Positions 7,841 through 16,768 are shown, numbered from the stretch's first letter. The stretch is 47,090 nt of DNA from Leptolyngbya sp. (GCA_003249105.1 QBLT01000009.1:1-47090), one strand, 5' to 3'. Translations and numbers: made by a program. The notes: generated by a model not told the origin, from the sequence alone.

Positions 7841-8230
7841 ATGACCTTAATTCGTGACTATATCCTTGTGCTCGACCCAGAGTGTGATCACCATGACGAC
7901 GCTCATCCTCTGGAGGCTAACCTGCAATATCCTGTATTTGTGGCCAGTTCTACCGAGCAAGCGGTTACCCGCGTCGACCAGGGGGCACCTTGCCTCGTTA
8001 TTTTGGTAGGCAATAATTTTCAAGACTGGTCACCGCCATTGGTGAATCACCTGCGCCAGCATGGGCAGGTTCGCGATCTGACTATTGTGGCTCTAACAGA
8101 CTCGACCAGCCCGCAGTGGAACTACAGTGAAGAGACTCCAGGCCTTGATGGGCTGCTGGTGCAGCCGCTCAGTATGGATATTTTGCGATCGCTGGTCGAG
8201 TCTGCCTTTGCCCGCACAATTTGCCAGTAA
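7841..8230 (+). CDS. Stand-alone pseudo-receiver domain protein
   Basis: A 129-residue protein whose strand-helix order fits a CheY-like receiver: beta1 DYILVLDPE, beta2 YPVFVASS, beta3 PCLVILVG, beta4 LTIVALTD, beta5 LDGLLVQPLS. The phosphoacceptor Asp after beta3 is missing (LVILVGNN instead of a LLDxxLP-type motif), and the conserved Lys of the KP motif is Gln (VQPLS). It should therefore not be phosphorylated in the usual way. It has no output domain. It may act by protein contact, as pseudo-receivers do in other cyanobacterial signalling proteins. It is divergent from the atypical response regulator, which hints at a shared job, but nothing in the sequence proves it. A short cysteine-containing tail ends the protein. 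Confidence 0.6.
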   Translation: MTLIRDYILVLDPECDHHDDAHPLEANLQYPVFVASSTEQAVTRVDQGAPCLVILVGNNFQDWSPPLVNHLRQHGQVRDLTIVALTDSTSPQWNYSEETPGLDGLLVQPLSMDILRSLVESAFARTICQ

Positions 8231-8341
8231 ACCTTGCCAGTAAAGCTACTTGCTATGGCTGAGTCCGCACTGCTACATCTGCTTGGCACAGCATTCCTTA
8301 GACCAACTGGGTATGCTGGAATTAGGTCAAGAGAGAGCCCA

Positions 8342-8638
8342 ATGCTGCCCAAGGTTTTGCCCGAAAGTCGAGTTCAGGTATTTAAGTTTTGGTTTAATGG
8401 CGCCCTGCAGGACGGCACCCATCACAATAACGAACTGTACTACCGGGCCTTAACTGTCGAAGCCGACAAACGTACGAGGCTGTATCATCTAGCCTGCAAG
8501 TTTTCAGAGCAGCGAGCTGGGGCACTAGTGTCCGTCGCCGAGGATCAGTGCAGCCTGTGGATTAGCTTGCGCAGCCAGAGGATGGCTGCGCAACTGCTTC
8601 AGCAGCAAGTGGCGGGTTTGCCGCGTCCCCACCTCTAA
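8342..8638 (+). CDS. Small conserved-looking protein of unknown function
   Basis: I do not recognise a named family. The frame is open from 8234, but the first part up to 8341 has little protein character. The ATG at 8342 gives 98 residues beginning MLPKVLPESRVQVFKFW, with a weak purine-rich AGAGAGA ahead. The central part (VFKFWFNG, then LYYRALTVEADKR and LYHLACKFSEQ) is rich in aromatic and charged residues with clear hydrophobic periodicity, as in a small alpha/beta fold. There is no signal peptide or membrane segment. I think similar proteins occur across cyanobacteria but cannot confirm it. It follows the pseudo-receiver by 111 bp on the same strand and converges on nagA with a 14-bp gap. 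Confidence 0.55.
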   Translation: MLPKVLPESRVQVFKFWFNGALQDGTHHNNELYYRALTVEADKRTRLYHLACKFSEQRAGALVSVAEDQCSLWISLRSQRMAAQLLQQQVAGLPRPHL

Positions 8639-8652
8639 AGGGGCTGGGTGCC

Positions 8653-9879
8653 CTACCCCAGGTCTGCCGTAGCCCAAGCTAGCAGTCCTTGATCAATCAC
8701 CCCTTGGACCGCGAACGTATCAGCATCAAACAGGACTATGTTCGCCTGGTAACCCGCCGACAACAGCCCAAGATAGTGGTCAACGCCAATGGCGCGGGCT
8801 GGGTACAGGGTCGCCATCCTGAGGGATTCTGTCAAGGGAAGGCCCACCTGGCGCACACAGTTCTCGATCGCCACGATCAAGGTTATCGCTGCTCCCCCCA
8901 GGGTGCCGTCGGCAGAGACGCATTTCCCGTCTCGATAAAACACTTCCTGGCCGCCGATGACAAAGGATTCTAAAGTGGTGCCTACTGGGGGTGTGGCGTC
9001 CGTAACAAGCACCAGATGGTCTTGCTTCGCCCGATGCGCTAGGTCAATGGAACTGTAGTGAACATGGTGGCCATCGGCAATAATGCCGGCATAGACATCG
9101 GCCTGGCTCAGCGCCGCCCCAACCAGCCCAGGACTGCGCCCTTGCCACCCCGACATGGCGTTAAACAGGTGCGTGACCATGCCAACTCCGGCCTCAAAGC
9201 CGACCAATGCCTCTTCAAAGCTAGCCTCAGAATGCCCAGCAGATACCAAAATGCCAGCTGCCGCTAGCTGCCGAATGTACTCTGGAGAGACAACTTCGGG
9301 GGCCAACGTGACCAGCTTGACCACCTCGGACCCCGCCTGGGCGATGCGATCGATCATGGCCCCGTCGGCAGGGCGAATATGGGCTTGGCTGTGAATTCCT
9401 CCCCGCTTAGTGTTGAGGTAGGGGCCTTCTAGATGGAGCCCGAGTACCTGACAGGGTTTCTGCTGACGGTACTTCGCCACCACTGCCATGGCCTCATCCA
9501 TCGCCTGGTCAGAGGTGGTAATTAATGTCGGCAAAAAACTCGTAGTGCCGCTCCGGAGGTTAGTGCGATGCATGATTGCCAAGGTATCGGCGGTGATGGC
9601 GTCATTGAACATCACGCCGCCGCACCCATTGAGCTGTAGATCAATAAAGCCGGGGGCCACCGCCCAACCCTGGCCGTCGAGGCAGGGTAAGTCCGATGGT
9701 AGTTGGGCTTCGGGGACAAGGTCTACAATACGGCTGCCGTCTATGACCAGCGCGTGGTTTTGCAGCACTCTGCGGCCGGTGTAGAAGGTACAGTGGTTGA
9801 GAGCATAGCGAGGGTAGATGGCTCCCGTGGTGTGCCTAAATCTATCGGTGCTAGGCTCAGTCGTAAACCTAGAGGACAT
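8653..9879 (-). CDS. nagA: N-acetylglucosamine-6-phosphate deacetylase
   Basis: NagA removes the acetyl group from N-acetylglucosamine 6-phosphate in amino-sugar and cell-wall recycling. The 408-residue protein is an amidohydrolase-fold TIM barrel with APGFIDLQLNG (75-85), metal-ligand Glu151 in HLEGPY, His216 (SAGHSEAS), His237 (THLFNAMSG) and catalytic Asp294 (LVTDATPPVG). The N-terminal 24 residues precede the usual family start, but the ATG at 9879 is the only start codon in that stretch. Its start region touches that of the divergent VOC gene: the ATG used here lies 4 bp from the other gene's preferred ATG. Neither nagB nor a phosphotransferase gene is adjacent. Confidence 0.93.
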   Translation of the reverse strand: MSSRFTTEPSTDRFRHTTGAIYPRYALNHCTFYTGRRVLQNHALVIDGSRIVDLVPEAQLPSDLPCLDGQGWAVAPGFIDLQLNGCGGVMFNDAITADTLAIMHRTNLRSGTTSFLPTLITTSDQAMDEAMAVVAKYRQQKPCQVLGLHLEGPYLNTKRGGIHSQAHIRPADGAMIDRIAQAGSEVVKLVTLAPEVVSPEYIRQLAAAGILVSAGHSEASFEEALVGFEAGVGMVTHLFNAMSGWQGRSPGLVGAALSQADVYAGIIADGHHVHYSSIDLAHRAKQDHLVLVTDATPPVGTTLESFVIGGQEVFYRDGKCVSADGTLGGAAITLIVAIENCVRQVGLPLTESLRMATLYPARAIGVDHYLGLLSAGYQANIVLFDADTFAVQGVIDQGLLAWATADLG

Positions 9880-9883
9880 GGCA

Positions 9884-10309
9884 ATGCTTCGCCCTTTTCA
9901 TGTGGCGTTTCCAGTGTACGACCTGAACAGCACGCGTCACTTCTATGAAACCGTGCTGGGCTGCTCGGTGGGGCGCACGTCGTCAACCTGGATTGACTTT
10001 AATCTGTTTGGTCACCAGATTACCGCCCATCAGGCTGAGCCTCAATCCATTGTGCCGACTAATGCTGTGGATGGTCACAATGTACCGGTTAGCCATTGGG
10101 GCGTGATTCTCACCCCGGCTGAATGGCATGCCTTGGCCGATCGCCTGCGCCAAGCCCAGGTAGAGTTTTTAATTGAGCCCTACCAGCGGTTTGTTGGCGA
10201 GGTCGGGGAGCAGTTTACGCTATTTATTACTGACCCCAGCGGTAATGCCCTCGAATTTAAGGCCTTTGCCCAAGACGAAAGCATTTTTGCCCCCGCAGAG
10301 GTATCGTAA
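9884..10309 (+). CDS. VOC-family (glyoxalase/dioxygenase-like) protein
   Basis: A 141-residue protein with two beta-alpha-beta-beta-beta vicinal-oxygen-chelate modules. Possible metal ligands are His5 (FHVAFPVYDL), the His in GHQITAH or HWGVIL, and the Glu of NALEFKAF near the end. DPSGNALEF is the typical closing motif. It belongs to the cyanobacterial glyoxalase-like dioxygenase group, but the substrate cannot be told. I chose the ATG at 9884 because AGAGGA (9871-9876) is 7 nt away; the ATG at 9878 is too close. A longer frame from 9818 lies over nagA and is not believable. The promoter must lie inside the nagA coding region, an unusually tight divergent arrangement. Confidence 0.82.
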   Translation: MLRPFHVAFPVYDLNSTRHFYETVLGCSVGRTSSTWIDFNLFGHQITAHQAEPQSIVPTNAVDGHNVPVSHWGVILTPAEWHALADRLRQAQVEFLIEPYQRFVGEVGEQFTLFITDPSGNALEFKAFAQDESIFAPAEVS

Positions 10310-10342
10310 AAGGGAACTATCGCGACTAGTGGCCGCCAGGCT

Positions 10343-10738
10343 CTAACGCTCCCAGGGTTGGCCTCGATAAATGCCCTCAATTTTCTTTTCGGGCAGCGGT
10401 GGCGGGTTCTCAGACTGGCTAGCGCGATAGCGAATGCCTCGATAAATCAGTTCTTCGCCCTCAGCCTCTGGGTTTGAGGAACTGTCTGCGGTGCTGAAAT
10501 CCGCCCGCTGAGGCTGGGCCAAAGCAGAAGTTTTTGGTGCATTGACATCGGTAGGCACTATGGCACTGCCGACCTCAGTGACTGACTCACTGACCCAAAT
10601 CTGCCGCTGCAATCCATAGAGGGCGGCTAAGAGACCAAACAGCAGCAGTTGCCAAGGAGCCTCTACTAAACCGACGACCACTAGTGCGATCGCCGAGACA
10701 ATACCGACTGCGGTTGCTAATAGCGTAATGAAGGTCAT
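10343..10738 (-). CDS. Small membrane protein with a DUF4278-like C-terminus
   Basis: A 131-residue protein with two N-terminal hydrophobic helices (about 3-24 and 28-44), then a Ser/Ala-rich linker. The C-terminal segment contains LIYRGIRY and GIYRGQPW. The repeated (I/Y)YRG motif is the mark of the DUF4278 family, which is almost confined to cyanobacteria. The function is unknown. It probably sits in a membrane with the C-terminal part in the cytoplasm. It converges with the VOC gene (33 bp between stops). The same strand carries the tRNA-Glu upstream, separated by a terminator. Confidence 0.72.
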   Translation of the reverse strand: MTFITLLATAVGIVSAIALVVVGLVEAPWQLLLFGLLAALYGLQRQIWVSESVTEVGSAIVPTDVNAPKTSALAQPQRADFSTADSSSNPEAEGEELIYRGIRYRASQSENPPPLPEKKIEGIYRGQPWER

Positions 10739-10834
10739 AGATTCCCCTCTGCAAAAGGTTGAACCCGTTGGGTGATCCTTACAGTACTGGAAGTAACTGA
10801 GCTTGTCACCTGACCTAAGTTAAATCTGTCGAGT

Positions 10835-10871
10835 AAAAAACAAGACCTCGTAACTTCTGTTACGAGGTCTT
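10835..10871 (-). terminator. Rho-independent terminator of tRNA-Glu
   Basis: On the minus strand a perfect 13-bp stem (10859-10871 with 10842-10854, 4-nt loop) is followed by TTTTTT (complement of 10835-10840). It starts 16 nt after the tRNA 3' end. Confidence 0.92.
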
Positions 10872-10887
10872 AATGCTATTAAAGCTA

Positions 10888-10960
10888 TACCCCCAGGGGA
10901 ATTCGAATCCCCGTCGCCTCCGTGAAAGGGAGGTGTCCTAGGCCTCTAGACGATGGGGGC
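10888..10960 (-). tRNA. trnE: tRNA-Glu (UUC)
   Basis: A complete 73-nt cloverleaf. Acceptor GCCCCCA pairs with TGGGGGT (first pair G-U), the anticodon stem CCTCC/GGAGG carries the loop CTTTCAC (anticodon TTC), and the T arm GGGGA/TCCCC carries TTCGAAT. The terminal CCA is not encoded. The sequence is very close to chloroplast tRNA-Glu, including the first G-U pair as I recall it. In cyanobacteria this tRNA also donates glutamate for haem, chlorophyll and bilin synthesis, so it supplies both translation and the pigments of the phycobilisome encoded nearby. Confidence 0.98.
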
Positions 10961-11421
10961 CTATTTTTCAACAATCCCTAGTATAGATAACAGGTGCATC
11001 CTTGTCAAACTGGTTTTTGTTAGTCTGCCAACGGTGGTGGCCGACTGAATATTACTATAACTGCCTGTGGTCACTTTTAATCACGTGGTTAACGGTTTTT
11101 TTGTGGGCTAGCATGCTTGCGACTGTATCTAGCGCGATCGGCAGTGTGTCGGTATGGAGAATGCGGCTGAGCAACTGGGCAAAAGCTCCGGTAGGGGCAG
11201 CTTCTGCGGAATGACGTAGGGCTGAGGCCGCGGGGCGATGGCGCAAAACGTGCCAAAGCGAGCGCCATCTCGAGCGCCATCTTCTTTGGCCAGGAGGGCG
11301 CCCACGTCAGCCCCGACAGCGTTTTGATGCGATCGCTCAGTTTTGGGGCTGCCCCATCCTTGAGCCAAACCCTCCTAATCTAGCGGAGACGAGGCGCTGA
11401 AAATTTTGTTGTGCTGGCAAC
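10961..11421. other. Intergenic stretch without a confident gene
   Basis: Several short frames occur on both strands but none has a recognisable family, a good ribosome site or consistent coding character. A short direct repeat GAGCGCCATCT occurs twice near 11260-11285. The high GC of 11200-11390 compared with 10970-11110 may mark decayed coding sequence. Confidence 0.4.
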
Positions 11422-11453
11422 AAAAAAGCAGACTCAAAAACTGAGCCTGCTTT
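11422..11453 (-). terminator. Rho-independent terminator of the large nucleotidase-like gene
   Basis: Minus strand: a 12-bp stem (11442-11453 with 11425-11436, one G-T pair, 5-nt loop) runs into TTTTTT (complement of 11422-11427). It lies about 70 nt after the stop codon. Confidence 0.88.
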
Positions 11454-11522
11454 CATACAAGGTTGATTTAGCCAAACGACAATGAGCGGTTAACTACTGG
11501 CTGACCCTGGTAGCTGCTGCTG

Positions 11523-14500
11523 TTAAACCGCGACGGCAACCTCCACAACAATGTCGTTGAAGTCATTGTCGCCGCCGCCAAACAGATCCTCAAACCCGAT
11601 CGCGCCATCGGTAATGCGGATGTGCTCAACCCCATCGGCGTTGGCGCTGCCAAAGGCAAAGTACACCTCGTTAGCGTTAAAGCTGTCCGGGCTACCGTTA
11701 GCGATGAGGAAGGGAGCGTAGAGGCTACCTCCGGCCACCGTTGACTTAAAGACCGACGTCGTTAGGTTGGCGGTGGTCAAGGCCACCGTCTCGGCTCGGT
11801 TGTCCAAGGCCGCTTCGGTATATCCCGCTTGCCCTGGAGTCACGTCAGCAACACCGTCGTCGTCAATGTCAATGCCGCCGTTGCGATCGGCAATGCGGTA
11901 GAAGCCCACAAAGTTATCAAAGGCTGCCTCCCGATTGACGGTGAAGGTGGTGGCTACTGCGCCGGTCAGGTCGCGCAGGTCGAGGAACAGCTCAGAGAGG
12001 TCGTCATCGTCGGGCGCGAGAGCCTCAAGGGCGCTGGCCTCGAACACCGTAGTGCTGCCGCTGACTTCGTTGGCCACCACTACCAAAGGATTGCCGCTAG
12101 GACTATCGGCTGCTGCAATAAACACCAACCCCTCAGCCCCCAAATCGCCAGCGGTGCCGGTTTCAGCATCGCCTGTGAAATCGCGATTGTTCACGAAATC
12201 CACAAAGAATGCTTCGGTGGGGTTGGTGATGTCGTAGGTCATCACGCCGCCAAACCGCTCCAGCCCAATGAAGGCATAGGTGCGCCCATCGATTTCACCG
12301 ATGGTTACGCCTTCGGGTTCAGGCCCCTTGGCGTCACTGCGGCTGTCAAAGGAGCCATTCTCGCTGTTGTCGGCATTAAATTCGGTGGGGAACAGCTCAG
12401 CAATAGTCTGCTCAAACTCTGCGCCGCTGTCGTAGACCAAGTTGCCCTGGGTATCCCAAATTGAGAAGGAGCGTCCTCCAAAGGCGTAGAGCTCCTCGTA
12501 GAGCCCGTCACCGTTGGCGTCACCTAGGGTAGTGGTCACGGTAAGGCGGCCCAGGGCTTCGTCCGCTTGCAGCTCGGCGGCGTTGGGGAAGGCCACCGGA
12601 TCTAGGGCTAGATCTTTCACCCGTGCTTCTTCGGCAAAGGTGTCGTACTCGCGGGCATCTCCTTCGTTAGCGGTGACGATGTAGGTCGTGCCGCCAGCCT
12701 CGTAGAGCGAAATCGCGTCGGGCATGTACAGGCCAAACAGGTTGGGGTAGGTGGTGATGTTGATGGCGTCGTCGCGATCGCTGGCATCCAGCGGCACCAC
12801 CGAGTGATCCTTATACCCCAGCGGCAAAATATCGGTGACCGCCCCCGAGGCAATATCCACTACGGCCAGGGCGTTGTTCTCTTGCAGGGCCACGTAGGCA
12901 GTGCGAGAGTCGCCCGTTACCGCAATGTATTCTGGCTCCACATCCTGGGCAACGTTGGCGTTGGGGCAAAAGATGCGCACCCCGTCAGCAATCAGGGCAT
13001 TGCGCTGGTCGTTAAAGGCGGTGAAGCCAGCGGTGGTGACGTTGGCCTGGGTGAGGTTCGCCACACCCCCGGAGAGGTCAATAATGCTGATCGAACCCTC
13101 GGGGTCGATGCTGTAGTCGGCGTTGGGTTCCCCTTCGTTGGCCACCAGCACCTTGGTGCCGTCGGGGGTAAAGGTGAGCATGTCGGGCAGAGCACCCACG
13201 GTAACGGTACTGAGAAAGTTGCCGTCAACGTCAAAGAACGCCACGCTGCCGGGGTCGGTTTTTTCTTCAGCCTCAATTGCGATGGCGACAATGCCATTGG
13301 CAATTGCCACGCTGTTAGCCGCCGCCCCGTAGGCCGAAGGATCAATATCAAACAGCTTGGTGGGGCTGCTGGGGTTGCTAATATCTAGCACTTCCACCGT
13401 GGGGGCATTGGCATTGACCACAAACAGCCGCTGGGTCACCGGATCGTGAACTACGATTTCAGCCGCGCTGGCATCGAAAACATTAGTCTCGTAGGTACCG
13501 ATGGGCACCAGCAGCGAGGGGGCGATCGCAGGCGCGTCAATCACGGCATCCTCGCGGAAGGCCAGGTTTTGAATGCGGGTGTCGAGGGTGCGATCGGTGT
13601 CTGCGGCAGCGAAGGGATTGTCTTCGCCAAAGTTGGCAGCGAGGTACTCCGCCAGAGCGTCTTGCTCAGAGAAGTCGGCGGCAAAGGTGGCATTGCCACT
13701 GGCTGTAGCTGTTTCATTGACCAGGTCAAGGCGATTAGTGGCCTCTCCAGTAGGGAAAGGGTATGCATCGCCGCCATCGGCTAGAAAACTCAAGGTCACC
13801 ATGCGGAAGGTGCGGCTGGGGTCACCCACAATCTCCCCATTCTGCACAACAACATCGATATCAGTGCCATCTTCTGCCTCAATCGCGAGAGACTGCACTC
13901 GATTGCCGGGTTCAGCCGTGAGATCAAAGCTGAACGAAAAGCCACCGATCTGCGGAAACCGGCCCTGGGTGTTGCTGTCGTCTAGGCTGCTAGCGGCTAC
14001 CCCATGCTCGACTAGCGCTAGCAATTCTTCGGCAGTGACGGTAATCAGGGTCAGTTCGTTGTTGAACGATAGGGCTCCAGCAATATCGTTTTGCGAAATA
14101 CCACCCTCAGGCTTAACCCCAGGAATTGCTTCGGTGGGGAGCAGTTCGGCATCGCCCGTGCCCCCGGTTGGCACCAGAATGCGGCCAATGTCATCGCGAA
14201 TGCCGCCGCCATTTTTAAGCGAAATCACGACGGTTGGGTCAACTGTTTTGGCCACTGCCAGGTTGGCATCAGCGGTAAGGTTGCCGAGATTGCTTTCCTC
14301 ATTTCGTACGGCACTCCGCCGCCCCTCTAAGAAAACCTCGCTGACACCAAATACATTGCTCTCAGACGTGATGATGACCTCGCGCAGCGCCTCGGTAATG
14401 GCGACGATTTCTGGGTCAGCCAGCCCTTCGCCACCCACCGCTGCCACCCCCTCGTCGTCGGTAGCGTAGGCCCCGCTGACAGTGGGGTCGTAGCTCTCAG

Positions 14501-15464
14501 GCAGCAGCACGCCGTTTGCATCAAAGTCGATTACTAGGCGACCGACATACTTGTAGTTGCCGTCGGTGTTCACGACAGCCACGGGGTTGCCGTCAGCACC
14601 AGTCTGGATGATGGGATAAATGCCCTGGGGGGCGTCACCTGCACGGGGGCGATCGGTCTCATCCAGCAGGCGGGTGTTAGAGCCCCCGGCTACGATGATG
14701 TCTACGTTAGAGAGCCGCTGGGCCAGCTCTTGCTCGATCGCAATTTGCTGCATGTGGGCCAGCAGCACCACTTTGTTGATGTCGGGGTTAGCCGCTAGTA
14801 GGGCATCCACATCAGCCTGAATCTCTGTGGCCAAGGCATCTAGCTGCTCTGGGGTGGGGGATCCCTCAAAGGGCTGGGGCAGCACAGTCACATCGCCTGG
14901 GCTAGAGATGCGGTCGATGGTAGGGGTGGTAGCGCCTACAACGCCAATTCTCTCGCCGTTGACCTCAATCACTGTAGATGCCGCAATGCTGTTGGGCAAG
15001 GGAGTCTGGGCATCGGCCACCACCAGGTCAGCCAGGCTAGCGTCGGTGCTGAAGTCAAGGTTGCTGCTCAGGTAAGGAAAGGCTGTACCCAGAAAGGACT
15101 CGTCAAGAGTGGTTGCGGGATCGTCTGCCCCAGGGCTGATCAGACTGGCGACAAAGTCTGTGCCATTGTCAAACTCATGGTTGCCAAAGGCGATCGCCTG
15201 AAACCCCAAGGCATTCTGAATTAAGATGTCGCCCCGCCCGGCAGCGCCAAAGACATCGGCACTGGCCTCCAAGAATAATCCAGGGATATACGCATCCCCA
15301 GACGATAGAACCAAGGTGTTGGCAAACCCGGCTACACCGTCGCCATCTAAGTCTTGGGCTTTAAGCGCATTTAATACGGCTGAGAACCGAGGGGCATCGT
15401 CAAGGGCAGGAATGCCACCCTCCTGATCAGCGGCATGGAAGAGTTGGAGCGTGAAGTCAGCCAT
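11523..15464 (-). CDS. Large multidomain calcineurin-like/5'-nucleotidase, choice-of-anchor I, DUF4114 protein
   Basis: A 1313-residue protein. Residues 1 to about 370 form a calcineurin-like phosphoesterase domain (SSGDAYIPG, GNHEFDNG, LLAHMQQ). About 380-600 match the 5'-nucleotidase C-terminal domain (ESNLGNLTADAN, KNGGGIRDD, FNNELTLITVTAEEL). About 640-1150 form a propeller-like choice-of-anchor I region (TANEGDARE, GPEPEGVTIGEIDGRTYAF, GRSFSIWD). The last 130 residues are DUF4114-like and Ca-binding in character (DIDDDGVADVTPG; ends GDNDFNDIVVEV). The first metal motif is HAADQEG rather than the usual NDxHG, so catalysis is uncertain. There is no signal peptide, as in many type I-exported cyanobacterial proteins. 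It likely acts outside the cell in phosphate scavenging. I prefer the ATG at 15464 to a GTG at 15473. Confidence 0.85.
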   Translation of the reverse strand: MADFTLQLFHAADQEGGIPALDDAPRFSAVLNALKAQDLDGDGVAGFANTLVLSSGDAYIPGLFLEASADVFGAAGRGDILIQNALGFQAIAFGNHEFDNGTDFVASLISPGADDPATTLDESFLGTAFPYLSSNLDFSTDASLADLVVADAQTPLPNSIAASTVIEVNGERIGVVGATTPTIDRISSPGDVTVLPQPFEGSPTPEQLDALATEIQADVDALLAANPDINKVVLLAHMQQIAIEQELAQRLSNVDIIVAGGSNTRLLDETDRPRAGDAPQGIYPIIQTGADGNPVAVVNTDGNYKYVGRLVIDFDANGVLLPESYDPTVSGAYATDDEGVAAVGGEGLADPEIVAITEALREVIITSESNVFGVSEVFLEGRRSAVRNEESNLGNLTADANLAVAKTVDPTVVISLKNGGGIRDDIGRILVPTGGTGDAELLPTEAIPGVKPEGGISQNDIAGALSFNNELTLITVTAEELLALVEHGVAASSLDDSNTQGRFPQIGGFSFSFDLTAEPGNRVQSLAIEAEDGTDIDVVVQNGEIVGDPSRTFRMVTLSFLADGGDAYPFPTGEATNRLDLVNETATASGNATFAADFSEQDALAEYLAANFGEDNPFAAADTDRTLDTRIQNLAFREDAVIDAPAIAPSLLVPIGTYETNVFDASAAEIVVHDPVTQRLFVVNANAPTVEVLDISNPSSPTKLFDIDPSAYGAAANSVAIANGIVAIAIEAEEKTDPGSVAFFDVDGNFLSTVTVGALPDMLTFTPDGTKVLVANEGEPNADYSIDPEGSISIIDLSGGVANLTQANVTTAGFTAFNDQRNALIADGVRIFCPNANVAQDVEPEYIAVTGDSRTAYVALQENNALAVVDIASGAVTDILPLGYKDHSVVPLDASDRDDAINITTYPNLFGLYMPDAISLYEAGGTTYIVTANEGDAREYDTFAEEARVKDLALDPVAFPNAAELQADEALGRLTVTTTLGDANGDGLYEELYAFGGRSFSIWDTQGNLVYDSGAEFEQTIAELFPTEFNADNSENGSFDSRSDAKGPEPEGVTIGEIDGRTYAFIGLERFGGVMTYDITNPTEAFFVDFVNNRDFTGDAETGTAGDLGAEGLVFIAAADSPSGNPLVVVANEVSGSTTVFEASALEALAPDDDDLSELFLDLRDLTGAVATTFTVNREAAFDNFVGFYRIADRNGGIDIDDDGVADVTPGQAGYTEAALDNRAETVALTTANLTTSVFKSTVAGGSLYAPFLIANGSPDSFNANEVYFAFGSANADGVEHIRITDGAIGFEDLFGGGDNDFNDIVVEVAVAV

Positions 15465-15769
15465 GGATAACACTTGGGGGTTACATCATGTAGCTATTGC
15501 TACGGGGTTATCTTCGGCCATTACTCACGACGGCACTTCATGGCAGGGCTAAATGGCCGGTAAGCTTTGATTAAAACTTGCTTAACAGGTGGTCTTTAGG
15601 TGTTCTCAACAGCATTTCCCCGAGGAGACCATCTGAGTGATGAAAAGTTAATGACCCAAGGCCGAGGGTTAAGGACTAGCAGCGGGCCACGCTTTAGAAT
15701 GGCCTCACTGGGGAATACCCAGACGACGCTAATGCCCTAGCGGCACCCAATACTCTAGAGAAATTTCCT

Positions 15770-16768
15770 ATGACAACTGACCTAAAAACAATTTTGGTTA
15801 CAGGGGGCGCTGGCTATATTGGCAGCCATGCCGTCATGGCGCTTCAGCAGGCGGGCTACAGAGTGCTGATTTTAGACAATCTGGTCTATGGCCATCGCGA
15901 CCTCGTGGAAACGGCTTTAAAGGCTGAGCTAATTGTCGGCAGCACTTTGGACAAGGCGCTGCTTAAAGATGTCTTTAGCCGCTACGACATCAGTGCGGTC
16001 ATGCATTTCTCGGCCTACGCCTACGTTGGCGAATCGGTGAGCGACCCCAGCAAATACTACGAAAACAACGTGGTGGGCACCCTATCGCTGCTCGATGCCA
16101 TGGTAGAAGCGGATGTCAAAACGTTTGTCTTTTCATCCACCTGCGCTACCTACGGGGTACCCCAGGAGATGCCGATCACCGAGACCCATCCCCAGAACCC
16201 GATCAATCCCTACGGCGCAACCAAGCTGATGGTGGAGCGCATCCTCGCCGACTACGACAAAGCCTACGATTTCAGGTCGGTGCGGTTTCGCTACTTCAAT
16301 GCCGCTGGGGCGCACCCCAATGGGCTGCTGGGCGAAGACCACAATCCTGAAACCCACCTGATTCCCCTGGTGCTGCAAACGGCCTTGGGCAAGCGAGAGT
16401 CGATTAGCGTCTTTGGCACCGACTACCCCACCCCCGATGGCACCTGCGTTCGCGATTACATTCATGTCTGCGACCTGGCCGATGCCCACATTTTGGGATT
16501 GGAGTACCTGTTGAAGGGCGGCGAGAGCGCGGTGTTTAACCTAGGTAACGGCAGCGGTTTCTCAGTGCGAGAGGTGATTGATGCGGCGGTGCGAATCACC
16601 GGCAAATCTATTCCAGTAGTCGAGGTAGAACGTCGCCCTGGCGATCCACCGGCGCTGGTGGGCAGCAGCGATCGCGCCCGCACCATCCTCGGCTGGAACC
16701 CCCAGTATGTTGATATTGACACCATTTTGACCCACGCCTGGGCCTGGCACCAAAAGCGCCACGGCTAG
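15770..16768 (+). CDS. galE: UDP-glucose 4-epimerase
   Basis: GalE interconverts UDP-glucose and UDP-galactose for polysaccharide and galactolipid synthesis. The 332-residue extended SDR has the NAD-binding TGGAGYIGSH (11-20), catalytic SSTCATYG (122-129) and Tyr148-x3-Lys152 (YGATK). The C-terminal NLGNGSGFSVREVI, RPGDPPALVGSSD and ILGWNPQY motifs are typical of GalE. Length is normal. It is divergent from the large nucleotidase-like gene across a 305-bp region in which I see no other gene, and convergent with the ATP synthase operon. A related 4-epimerase for other UDP-sugars is the main alternative. Confidence 0.93.
   Translation: MTTDLKTILVTGGAGYIGSHAVMALQQAGYRVLILDNLVYGHRDLVETALKAELIVGSTLDKALLKDVFSRYDISAVMHFSAYAYVGESVSDPSKYYENNVVGTLSLLDAMVEADVKTFVFSSTCATYGVPQEMPITETHPQNPINPYGATKLMVERILADYDKAYDFRSVRFRYFNAAGAHPNGLLGEDHNPETHLIPLVLQTALGKRESISVFGTDYPTPDGTCVRDYIHVCDLADAHILGLEYLLKGGESAVFNLGNGSGFSVREVIDAAVRITGKSIPVVEVERRPGDPPALVGSSDRARTILGWNPQYVDIDTILTHAWAWHQKRHG

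Noticed and set aside
10961..11421. Overlapping short frames on both strands
   Set aside because: No ribosome site, no family, inconsistent register; left as an empty or decayed stretch.
13573..14469. Long open frame (298 codons) on the plus strand
   Set aside because: It is antisense to the large nucleotidase-like gene, Ser/Pro/Ala-rich with no family features, as expected for a GC-rich shadow frame.
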